Assembly: GCA_026874595.1 (NCBI GenBank)
Contig: CM049316.1
Coordinates: 73,749,176-73,813,175 of the forward strand
DNA length: 64,000 nt
DNA from: Sipunculus nudus
Taxonomy: Eukaryota > Annelida > Sipuncula > Golfingiida > Sipunculidae
Reading direction: 5' to 3'
Numbering within the stretch: position 1 is the first letter of the stretch; every line of letters begins with the position of its first letter. Shown piece after piece: positions 24,201-31,882 of this stretch. A program made the position numbers and the translations under genes. The notes under the pieces were generated by a model. The model saw only the letters and a list, made by a program, of their open reading frames with translations, was not told the origin of the DNA and made no database searches.

Positions 24201-27200
24201 GGGCACAAATTGTAACTGTAGGGGCTAGGGCCATGAACCCTATGCAATCTTAGAGGTTCTAAAAAGATCTCCTTGCAAACCTGAATTTAGGTCACTGCAA
24301 CCTATATTCTAGAAGTTATGGGGTGTGTTTACACCCCCAGAAATAATTCTTTTAGCCAAAATTTTCATCCCAAACCTTCCATCTTTCACATACAGCTCAC
24401 CTACCAACAGGGGAAGAACCATAATTATTTTGAGGTCACAAGGTCAAAGGTCAAGGTCACAGAACCAACTTCTTTGAAAAGCCTGTGGATGGATTTTAAG
24501 CCAAACCTTTCATCCCAATCCTTTGATCTTTCACATATAGCTCACCTACTAAGTGGGAGAAGAATCCTATAGATGTTGAGGTCACAAGGTCAAAGGTCAG
24601 GGTCACAGGATCCACTTCTTTGAAAAGGTTGTGGACACATTTCAAGCTAGACCTTTCATTCCAAACCTTTCAGCACTGATATCGCTTCTCTGCCAACAGG
24701 GGAAAAGACCTGTTGATTTTGAGGTCAAAGGTCAAGTTCACAGCACCCTCCTCTTGCATGGAGTCATTTTCAGCAAACTTTTCAATCTATACTTTCCATC
24801 TGTCATATATGGCTTACCTACCAATAGGGGAAGAAGCCTATTGATGTTGAGTTCAAAAGGTCAAAGGTCAAGGTCACAATATTGTTCTAAATGCTTGTGA
24901 ACATATTTCAAGTGAAACTGTTCAACCCAAACCTTCAGTCTTTCACATATGCAACATCTATGCATCACTGAATGTGATTCAAACTTCATATTTATGGGTC
25001 TTTTTGCATGAAGAAATAACTAATTGATTTTGATGTCAGCTGGTCAGGAGTTTAAAGGTTGCAGGTCTAAGTTATTCACTCATTGGTTGCCAAGTAATTA
25101 CACCCTGCCAGATGTAAGTGGTTAGTAGTTACCCATCATTTAGAAAGAATCCAGTTGATATGTGGGCAAAAGGCCAAGGTCATAGGTCAGGGATGTTCAC
25201 AATAACTAATTTTGTAGACCATCTCTATTTTTCTTGTTTTCTTGTATATATAACCATGGCACTCACAACTGGTACATCTCACTGTGTGCCCATAATTGTC
25301 AGTGACACTTGTGATATATGACTCCCTTTTGTATCAGCTCATGGAGTGATAAGGCAATATCATTAGTGCATAACAAAAACACTGTTGTCGGAATGCTTTG
25401 GCCAGGCATTAAGACTATGAGAGTTAAGTGTTAAGGTTTAGCTACTGATTTATAAAATGATGGGAACGTTTTGCAGTTTATATCATGTAATCATAGCAAT
25501 AAACTTAGTTTTCTAGATATCTGAATATTATTATACAAATCATCAGATATACCAGCAAGTGTTTGTTCTGATAATATGTGGGTCTGTACATGGTTTTAGG
25601 ATGGCATTATTTGATTACAAGACTCTTAGTGATGCTTTCTGCGTTTCTTTTCTTTTAGGTTTTGCAGTTTACCTACCCTGCTGACCCCATTGAATAGCAA
25701 GCTGATAATTAAAACAAATTGTTTTTACATTTGCATGTTCATAAATCTGATATGAGAGCTCTCCAACCTGATCATGCCTTTTGAATTGTTTTGGACATTC
25801 ATAACTGTTACATTCTTTGGAGCAATTGCTACAAGTTTAGTGTCTTATTGGAGGATGTGTGATATCAAATGTCAGACTTGTCAGAAAACCATTATGTCTG
25901 CCAGGTAGCCATTTTAGAAATTCTTTTGCCAGGGCAGTTTCTGTGATTTTTTTTATGATGTTTGGTCCCTTTTAGAGGGTGTTTGTTGTTAAATTTCCGA
26001 CCTGTCAGAAATCCAATATGGCCACCAGGAAGCCATCTTTAAATTCCTTTAGATCATATTATCTCAAGAACTATTAAAGTGAATGCAGTGGGATGTATAT
26101 TAATGTAATCTTGCATTGGGTCAAAGATTTCTTAATAAATATGACCATCATTTATGAAAGCTCAGTACAGTTGGCTTGTATTGAATAAAAATTAATATGG
26201 AAGCACCCGTTTCACAATAATTCTTGCATGGATTTCCTTGATCTTTTGCTATATTTTGATCTTATATGTGGCCTGTGTGGTATTCCTTTTGAGACTGACA
26301 GGTATCGAGAAAGCTGTGGGATTAGTTCCTGATAGCTCAACAACCATACATTTTGCATCAGACCATCATTCACTATGTTTTAACCAGACATATATGATAA
26401 GAATTTATGGCAACGTAGAAAGTTTAAACAAAATTGGCTTATAGGTTCTGCAACAATTTTACTAGAAGTTGTGAATCGCATCCCATGATGTCACAGGTCA
26501 TGCTTGGCAGCTGAGCGTCATGACCCATGGGTCACTTGTTGTTTTACTGGGAGGGTGTCCATTACCACATCAGTGTCATTTTCTCAGACATGCTGCCACC
26601 TATCAACATAGTTATGATATTATTAGAGTTCAATGTTTTTTTTAACTTGCTGTGACTCTCACCTTTGTTCTTGAGATAAAGTCACAGTGTTATCTGAGCA
26701 ATTTTGCTTATGAACATGATAGCACTCACGGTGCATTAATATTACTCCCTTGAACTGCTTAACTTCTGGGTGACCTTGACAGTTATTTTCAGAATTTATC
26801 AGCACTTTTGCATATTTGCCACTTATTTACTATGAGATGCTATCTTAGGCATGTGAGTAAATTGTTCATACATTTTAGTTTTGCAACATAGCAAAGGAAC
26901 ATTATTTTCTAAAATTAGGACACTGTGACCCACTTAGTCCAGGATACTAGGTAAAACAGTTGGTACCTGTGCCATTGTGCAGTGTCATTGGCTTTGCTAA
27001 AAATTACCAGACTTGCACCAAACAGTAGTCTTAATCATTGTTTAAACTGTTTTAACAGTTACCACTTCACCCTTGACCTTTCAACATCTGTCCTCGGTGG
27101 GCATTATTTCCTCATTTACAGAATGACATTCGCACTTTCACTGGATTTAAATTAAATTCTATTGTTAGCAGTGACACATGACTCCCTCAGATTGATTTAC

Positions 27201-30200
27201 TTTTGATTGACCTTGACCTTTATTTATAAAATTTACTATCACGTTTGTGTTTTGACAATTTAATTTCACTGAAATTCTGTCTTAGGCATACCTGCCTTCA
27301 ATATTAGTATTGCACTAATCAGTTTTTTTTTTCAGAAATTTTTTACAGTGACCAAGTAAAGCTTTATTAATGTTGATCAGAGATACCGTAAAATCTCCAC
27401 TTAAAACCGCGGTTTAATCAAGAAATTCAAAATCTTGAAATCAGGTTGATTTCCTGAAAGCACTGTGCGGTTTATACTAGAAGGGTTTCTTGAATATCTT
27501 CCTGACAGACATCGTTTTGGGGCCGGCGAGTGGGCGATAATATTGCAACTTTTGAAGGCCGTTCTTAGCAGCAATCTCGCATGCATGGGAGCCGTGTGTA
27601 AAAGTATTATTTACGATTATTTGTTATTTATAAATAAATATTGCTGATTAGTTTTCGTGTGATATATAACTTGTTATAAAATTTTGGTAATTGTCACCAA
27701 ATAATACGTTTACAAAAACCCTGCTGTAACACACAGCGGCCCACTTCGTTGGGCATGGTCAAGCAAAATGAAATAAAAGCCTACTTTAAACCCATTTGCG
27801 GCATTATTTAGCAATGATTATTTGTTTAAAACGTAAAATGAATAAAAAGCTGACATTGTAAAGAGTCACACAATGGCAGACGATCGTTTTAAAATCAAGT
27901 TTGAATGCCGCCATGTGCTGAAATGCCCCGGTATTCTGCTAAGAATATTTTGAACGGCTGTACGCGGTGGGTGGTAAACAGAACAGCCACCTATTTCTTC
28001 CCAGCGTGCCTTGCGTGAACACTGCCTTGACAAAATGGCTCCCCACACGGAAACTTTCTTCAGGAAAAAAAACTTGCTTACCCCGACTGGCCACTTTAAT
28101 TTTACCTTAAAATCACTCGTTATCAAGCGTCATGTTTCCTATACGTGCGTATCTCGACAAGGTAACTTCAGTTGCTTTGATATTTAGTTAAGTTGACCAG
28201 CGATGTTTTCAAACGCGCCAGCAAATTGTGACATGGAGCGATGTCAACGTACGATGTGACGATGATAATACCGAAGTAACCGGTATGAAAATGATTTAAA
28301 TCTTCCGAGTAATTCCAGAAAATGGAATTTTCATCAAAAATTTTTAGAATTAAATTTACAGTGACTTGAAATGGATCAGCAGAATAATTTTTATTTCAAA
28401 ATATAATGACAAATCGGTAGCAAACAAGAATACGGCACGGAATATAAAATCTGTATAAACAGGCAGAGGTTCATCGGCCCTTACGTCTTCCCAAACTTCA
28501 TGCTTGAGTGACCCTGCAAAAAAGTGTTGTGATGTGTTTAAATAAAATGCCCAAGGAATTTAAAAGTGGACAGGAATAGCCGAGTCGTAACCTACGCGTG
28601 TTCATTTCTAGATGATAGCTTGATTGTGTCTTTTGTCAAATCATTTCGCAGCGAAAGTTGGTGCGGTTTTAAAGGGGGGTTCTTAGTATTTGAGCCCCTC
28701 GCGATGTCTCACCTGGAATTTCGGCGAAGTCTGGGTGCGGTTTTAATCGGAAGTGCGGTTTTAAGTGGAGATTTTACGGTACATAACAAACTATAATCTT
28801 CATCATTATGTTTATCACATTGAAGTTGATACAATCTTCACCTTTGGTTTCATTATTACAGTACAGTGAATGGTAACCATTACCTATCCCTATTTGCAAT
28901 TGTATGAGAAGTTTTTCTAAGATTTGTGATGGATGTTTTTGTGACTGCAAAGTTTTTTAGCTCAGCTGACTTTAAGTCATGCTGGGCTATAGCGATGGGT
29001 CTTTGTCCGTCGTCCTTCCGTCTGTCCGGCCGGCCGTCCGGCCGTTAGCAGGGCACAAATCATAACCATAGGGGCTAGGGCCATGAACCCTATGCAGTCT
29101 TAGAGGTTATAAAAAGATCTCCTTGCAAACCTGAAATTAGGTCACTGCGACCTATATTCTCAAAGTTATGGGTGTGTTTGCACCCCCCAGAAATAACTCT
29201 TTGAGACAAAATTTTCATCCCAAACTTTCCATCTTTCACATACAGCTCACCAACCAACAGGGGAAGAACCATAATTATTTTGAGGTCACAAGGTCAAAGG
29301 TCAAGGTCACAGAACCAACTTCTTTGAAAAGCCTATGGATGCATTTTAAGCCAACCCTTTCATCCCAATTCTTTGATCTTTCACATATAGCTCACCTACT
29401 AAGTTGGAGAAGAATCCTATAGATTTTGAGGTCACAAGGTCAAAGGTCAGGGTCACAGGATCCACTTCTTTGAAAAGGTTGTGGACACATTTCAAGCTAG
29501 ACTTTTCATTCCAAACCTTTCAGCACTGATATCGCTACTCTGCCAACAGGGGAAAAGACCTGTTGATTTTGAGGTCAAACGTCAAGTTCACAGCACCCAC
29601 TTCTTGCGTGGAGTCATTTTCAGGCAAACTTTTCAATCTATACCTTCCATCTGTCATATATGGCTTACCTACAAATAAGGGAAGAAGCCTATTGATGTTG
29701 AGGTCAAAAAGTCAAAGGTCAAGGTCACAATATTTAATTGTTCTAAATGCTTGTGAGCATATTTCAAGTGTAGCTGTTCAACCCAAACCTTCAGTCTTTC
29801 ACATATGCCACATCTATGCATCACTCAGTTTGACTCAAACTTCATATTTATGGGTCTTTTTGCTTGAATAAATAACTTATTGATTTTGGGGTCAGCTGGT
29901 CAGCAGGTTAAAGGTTGCAGGTCAAAGTTATTCACCCATTGGTTGCCAAGTAATTACACCAGATGTAAGTGGTTAGTAGTTACCCATCATTTAGAAAGAA
30001 TCCAGTTGATATATGGGCAAAAGGCCAAGGTCATAGGTCAGGGATGTTCACAATTACTTATTTTATAGACCATCTCTATTTTTCTTGTATATATAACCAT
30101 CCCACTCCAGCTGGTACATCTCTCTGTGTGGCTGTAATTGTGAGTGACACTGGTGACATATGACTCCTTTTTGTATCAGCCTATTAAGTGATAAGGCTCA

Positions 30201-31882
30201 GTGATAAGTACCTCGTTACTTCATAACAAAAACACTGTTGTCAGAATGCTTCAGCCAGGCATTAAGACTATGAGAGTATAGTATTAAGGTTAAGTTACTG
30301 ATTTAAAGATGATGGGAACATTTTGCAGTTTATTTTATGGAATCCTAGCAATAAACTTAGTTTCCTAGATATCTGAATATTTTAATATATATCACCACAT
30401 ATAAAAGCAAGTGTTTGTTCTCATAATATGTGGATGTGTACCTTGATTTAGGATGGCTTTTTGTTTTATTTCAAGACTCTTAGTCATGCTTTCTGCATTT
30501 CTTTTCTTTCAGGTTTGGCAGTTTACCTATCCTGCTGACCCCATTGAAAAGCAGAGTGATAATAAAAAATATTGGACTTACACTTTTTACAATTGCATAT
30601 ATGTAAATCTGATATGAGGGCCTGGACATGCCTTTTGAATTATTTTGGGCATTCATTACTGGATAATTTGCCCCAAGTTTGGTCTCTGATTGGAGAATGT
30701 GGGATATCAAATGTCATGCTTGTCAGAAATCCATTATGTCTGCCAGTTAGCCACCTTAGAAATTCTTTCTTCAGTGCAGTTTCAGTAATTTTTCTTTAAT
30801 GTTTGGTCCGATTTAGAGAATGTTTGTTTGATTTCAGACTTATCAGAAGTCCAATATGGCCACCAGGCAACCACCTTTTAATTCCCTTTGATCATATTAT
30901 CTCAAGAACAGTTAAAGTGAATGTAGTTGGATGTATATTTATGTAATATTGTAAAGGATTGGGTCAAATATTTCTGAATAAATATTACCATCATTTATAA
31001 AAGTGCAGTACAGTTGGCTTGTATTGAATAAAAATTCATACAGAAGCACCTGTTTCTCAATAATTCTTGCATGTATTTCCTTGATTTTTGCTATATATTT
31101 TGATCTTATATTTGCCCTTTGTGGTGTTCCTTTTGAGACTGACAGGTTTCAAGCAAGCTGTTGGAATAGTTCCTGATAGCTTAACAATCATGCATTTTCC
31201 TCAGACCATCAATTCACTGTGTTTTAACCAGACATAGGTGATATATATTTCTGTTGTCATAGAAAATTTTCAACAAATTGGCAAATTGGTTCTTCAAAAT
31301 TTGACTGGAAGTTATGAATCTCAGTCCATGATGTCACAGGTCATGCTTGGCAGCTGAGCGTCATGACCCATGGGTCACTTGTTCTAGCTTTTATTGGGTT
31401 TCTCAGGGTTATATTGTAAATCTTGAAAAACTTTTTTTTTCTTTATTTTCAAAGTAAACACCAAACTGATTGCAGCAAATTATTATTTTCAGGTTATAAT
31501 TATTTTCACTTTAAATATGTAATTATGATACTATTAGATTTCCTCAAGTTCACATTCCAATGCCAACACCTTGTATAGTAACTGTATATACTTTAGTGTA
31601 CCAAAGCAAATCACCCTCAATTAATGTATTAAGGTTATTTCATATAAATTACAGCTAACCAACACGACTGGACAGCCAGTTCAGACCCTCCACCAGATTT
31701 CAGGCCACCCAGACGTCCATGTCACCGAGATCACTTCTTGTACACCAGCCACAAGCACTCCAGCGCGGATGCGGGTGCTGAAGAATGAAAACGGAGGACT
31801 GGACATCAGCTGTCACTCAGTGGTTGCCGTTGACGACAGTCTTAATCAGGGACACGACTCCGGGTCAGACAGTGATGTGTGA
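9112..31882 (+). CDS. BANP: BANP homologue (BEN-domain transcription factor), gene span
   Basis: Spliced gene whose exons join in consistent phase: 9112-9256, 10150-10244, 11605-11774, 12262-12356, 13323-13388, 13834-14073, 14947-15194, 15927-16094, 16946-17179, 22314-22547 and 31655-31882. This gives about 640 residues. Vertebrate BANP has the same order: an acidic N-terminus with a PPAKR motif, the coiled coil INKAICLRLDAIE, the stretch GSQ..NITLITLN, then the BEN domain (WLGDETNPEMRVR, NCRTPEKMALTLLDYLF, GKHGKKQLDP, IDSKCRTAFRRKQRG). BANP is a nuclear protein that binds TCTCGCGAGA elements in CpG-island promoters. The exon chain to 16094 is secure. How exons 16946, 22314, 23803 and 31655 are combined is not, and the duplicated C-terminal module is unlike the vertebrate protein. 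The upstream 5' UTR was not found. Confidence 0.9.
10150..10244 (+). CDS. BANP: BANP exon 2
   Basis: Acceptor TTTGTTTAG, donor AAAG|GTGAGG. It completes a Val codon from exon 1 and encodes TEHSSPGSGEPPAKRHCPDG, which parallels the EDEPALKRQR segment of the vertebrate protein. It ends in phase 0. Confidence 0.85.
11605..11774 (+). CDS. BANP: BANP exon 3, coiled coil
   Basis: Acceptor CTTTGCAG, donor AAAAG|GTCAGT. Encodes INKAICLRLDAIENKIEQV and a following heptad-like stretch ending LEERMNTVAHQV. This aligns closely with the coiled coil of vertebrate BANP (IKTICLRLDSIEAKLQAL), thought to mediate self-association. Ends in phase 2. Confidence 0.9.
12262..12356 (+). CDS. BANP: BANP exon 4
   Basis: Acceptor TGATTATAG, donor GAGG|GTAGGG. 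Encodes RPDGDQKPKISPFVVGLPTE and an acidic tail. It is weakly conserved, but phase 2 in and phase 1 out fit both neighbours, and the next codon forms the conserved Gly of GSQNGG. Confidence 0.75.
13323..13388 (+). CDS. BANP: BANP exon 5
   Basis: A 66-bp microexon, acceptor TTTTCAACAG, donor GAAG|GTAAGA. Encodes GSQNGGVHNLGPNITLITLN, matching GSQSIGSNVTLITLN of vertebrate BANP. Phase 1 on both sides. Confidence 0.9.
13834..14073 (+). CDS. BANP: BANP exon 6, first half of the BEN domain
   Basis: Acceptor CTTGTAG, donor CGAT|GTAAGT. Encodes EDYPMGSWLGDETNPEMRVR through NCRTPEKMALTLLDYLF and GKHGKKQLDPLMIYGIRC. This is the most conserved part of BANP and contacts DNA in the vertebrate family. 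Phase 1 on both sides. Confidence 0.97.
14947..15194 (+). CDS. BANP: BANP exon 7, second half of the BEN domain
   Basis: Acceptor GTATTCTAG, donor CAG|GTAATT. Encodes HLIHKFNITEHDWHRIKQNI and DSKCRTAFRRKQRG, the conserved end of the BEN domain. A less conserved Ser/Asp-rich tail then ends ELHVQQ. Leaves in phase 0. Confidence 0.95.
15927..16094 (+). CDS. BANP: BANP exon 8, glutamine-rich
   Basis: Acceptor TTGTTAG, donor ACAG|GTAAGT, 56 codons, phase 0 in and out. Encodes QLGEIQVLHATPEQIAQLQQ and QHIQILQGDASTQIIQ, resembling the Gln-rich QVQITQ..GNLQIH stretch of vertebrate BANP. Its last 40 bases and the donor are repeated about ten times in the following intron. Confidence 0.85.
16055..16480 (+). 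repeat. BANP: Exon-derived minisatellite at the exon 8 donor
   Basis: The motif ACAGATACTACAGGGG starts at 16055 (in the exon) and recurs at 16101, 16143, 16204, 16245, 16291, 16333, 16374, 16420 and 16462. The spacings are 46, 42, 61, 41, 46, 42, 41, 46 and 42. Longer units carry a copy of the GTAAGT donor and shorter ones lack it, giving an 88-bp higher-order period. The array therefore arose by tandem copying across the exon-intron junction. Confidence 0.9.
16946..17179 (+). CDS. BANP: BANP duplicated C-terminal exon, copy 1
   Basis: Acceptor AATTACAG, donor TTCCAG|GTAACA, 78 codons, phase 0 on both sides. Encodes QPVQTLQQISGHPDVHVTEI near the start and TAEHRKFQ at the end. If the donor is not used, the frame runs four codons (VTLM) to a stop at 17192. 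Copy 2 (22314) has the same length and the same flanking intron bases (GTAACACTCATG), so the duplication included flanking intron. The protein family role of this module is unknown. Confidence 0.85.
17180..18150 (+). other. BANP: BANP intron, unique-looking part
   Basis: No coding exon seen. The first 50 bases resemble those after the 22314 exon. The rest is AT-rich intron without recognisable repeats apart from a T12 run near 17551. Confidence 0.5.
18151..19620 (+). repeat. Mollusc-type interspersed repeat with internal 670-bp duplication
   Basis: Begins TTTTAGCTCAGCTGACTATA followed by a (CCGT)n-like run (18187-18249), the same head as the repeats at 24.1, 28.95 and 34.46 kb. Inside are two diverged tandem copies about 670 bp apart. 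For example GGGCCCAAACATAATGCA occurs at about 18538 and 19208, and ATATCAAAACCACT occurs at about 18427 and 19097. The right end is not clear. Confidence 0.7.
20430..22100 (+). repeat. 280-bp tandem array, six copies
   Basis: CATATCTCGGGAACCGT (one-base variants) starts at 20454, 20734, 21014, 21294, 21574 and 21854, exactly 280 bp apart each time. Units 2-4 are nearly identical; the last is diverged and fades out by about 22100. Each unit is itself two related halves of about 140 bp, both starting CATATCTC and both containing GGTGGCGCCACCT. Confidence 0.95.
22314..22547 (+). CDS. BANP: BANP duplicated C-terminal exon, copy 2
   Basis: Acceptor AAATTGCAG, donor TTCCAG|GTAACA, 78 codons, phase 0 on both sides. 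Encodes SGHPDVHVTEITSC, GLDISCHSVVTVDD and KLAAEHRKFQ, about 75% like copy 1. It could be spliced in series with copy 1 or used as an alternative to it; phase allows both. Reading through the donor stays open for 23 more codons, to 22616. Confidence 0.85.
22636..22745 (+). repeat. Short minisatellite, about 19-bp unit
   Basis: About six copies of a unit resembling TTATTACACAGGTAGCC, close behind the 22314 exon. Each contains CACAGGT, a donor-like CAG|GT word. Confidence 0.8.
22748..23802 (+). other. BANP: BANP intron
   Basis: No exon or known repeat seen. AT-rich, ending in the acceptor TATAAATTACAG at 23802. Confidence 0.5.
23803..24000 (+). pseudogene. BANP: BANP terminal-type exon, probably degraded copy
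   Basis: A good acceptor (AAATTACAG) and a start like the 16946 exon (QPVQSLQQISGHPDVHVTEI). Compared with the 31655 exon it lacks about ten codons around the DISCHSVV stretch and ends GHYSGPNSDW plus TGA instead of GHDSGSDSDV plus TGA. The bases after the stop (GATACATG.., CATGTGACAGG) match the 3' flank of the 31655 exon, so both are copies of one ancestral terminal exon. It stays open, so it could still be an alternative end. A phase-0 donor-like CAG|GTAATT lies at 23923. Confidence 0.6.
24103..26540 (+). repeat. 2.4-kb interspersed repeat, copy 1
   Basis: Starts TTATTAGCTCAGCTGAC and ends CCCATGGGTCACTTGTT, as does copy 2 at 28953-31383, with unrelated sequence outside. Inside are four or five diverged units of about 130 bp, each with TTGAGGTCA..AAGGTCAAAGGTCAAGGTCAC words (about 24432, 24578, 24721, 24850). 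No transposase or reverse transcriptase is visible, so it is a non-autonomous element of a type abundant in mollusc genomes. Confidence 0.85.
25659..25697 (+). other. Exon-like peptide inside the repeat, copy 1
   Basis: A strong acceptor (TTTCTTTTCTTTTAG) precedes a phase-0 frame for VLQFTYPADPIE and a TAG stop. In phase it could end a BANP transcript. The same sequence sits at the same offset (about 1555 bp) in the second repeat copy, which makes it part of the mobile repeat and weakens the case for a true exon. Confidence 0.3.
26541..27383 (+). other. BANP: BANP intron between repeats
   Basis: No exon recognised. AT-rich, with a few TGACCTTGACC words (27060-27240) resembling the half-site-rich repeat family and perhaps an older piece of it. 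Confidence 0.45.
27384..28781. mobile_element. Non-autonomous DNA transposon with TA target site
   Basis: Perfect terminal inverted repeats of about 27 bp: TACCGTAAAATCTCCACTTA at 27384 onward, and its complement ending at 28781. The outermost TA is the likely target duplication, as in the Tc1/mariner/pogo superfamily. The 1.4-kb interior has no transposase frame. GCGGTTTTAA words recur near the right end. Confidence 0.85.
28953..31383 (+). repeat. 2.4-kb interspersed repeat, copy 2
   Basis: Nearly collinear with 24103-26540 over its whole length, including the AGGTCA clusters (about 29281, 29428, 29571, 29700) and the same ends. It differs by scattered substitutions and small indels. The unrelated flanks (poly-T/GTGACTGCAAAG on the left, CTAGCTTTTATTGGG on the right) fit two insertions of the same element better than one segmental duplication. 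Confidence 0.85.
30513..30617 (+). other. Exon-like peptide inside the repeat, copy 2
   Basis: Acceptor TTTCTTTTCTTTCAG followed by VWQFTYPADPIEK, open to a TGA at 30615. Counterpart of 25659. Here the TAG is AAG, so the frame continues 22 codons. The function, if any, is unknown. Confidence 0.25.
31655..31882 (+). CDS. BANP: BANP likely terminal coding exon
   Basis: Acceptor AAATTACAG, 75 codons plus TGA. The first 63 codons are a third version of the duplicated module (SGHPDVHVTEITSC, GLDISCHSVVAVDD). After LNQG the sequence leaves the KLAAEHRKFQ ending and closes GHDSGSDSDV, an acidic Ser/Asp tail. The downstream bases are shared with the 3' side of the 23803 exon, consistent with 3' UTR. 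No clear AATAAA within the first 100 bases was noted. Confidence 0.8.
   Translation, partial: LTNTTGQPVQTLHQISGHPDVHVTEITSCTPATSTPARMRVLKNENGGLDISCHSVVAVDDSLNQGHDSGSDSDV

Noticed and set aside
24103-31383. Single segmental duplication of BANP intron to explain the two 2.4-kb copies
   Set aside because: Homology begins and ends exactly at the element termini and the outer flanks differ, which fits independent insertions better.
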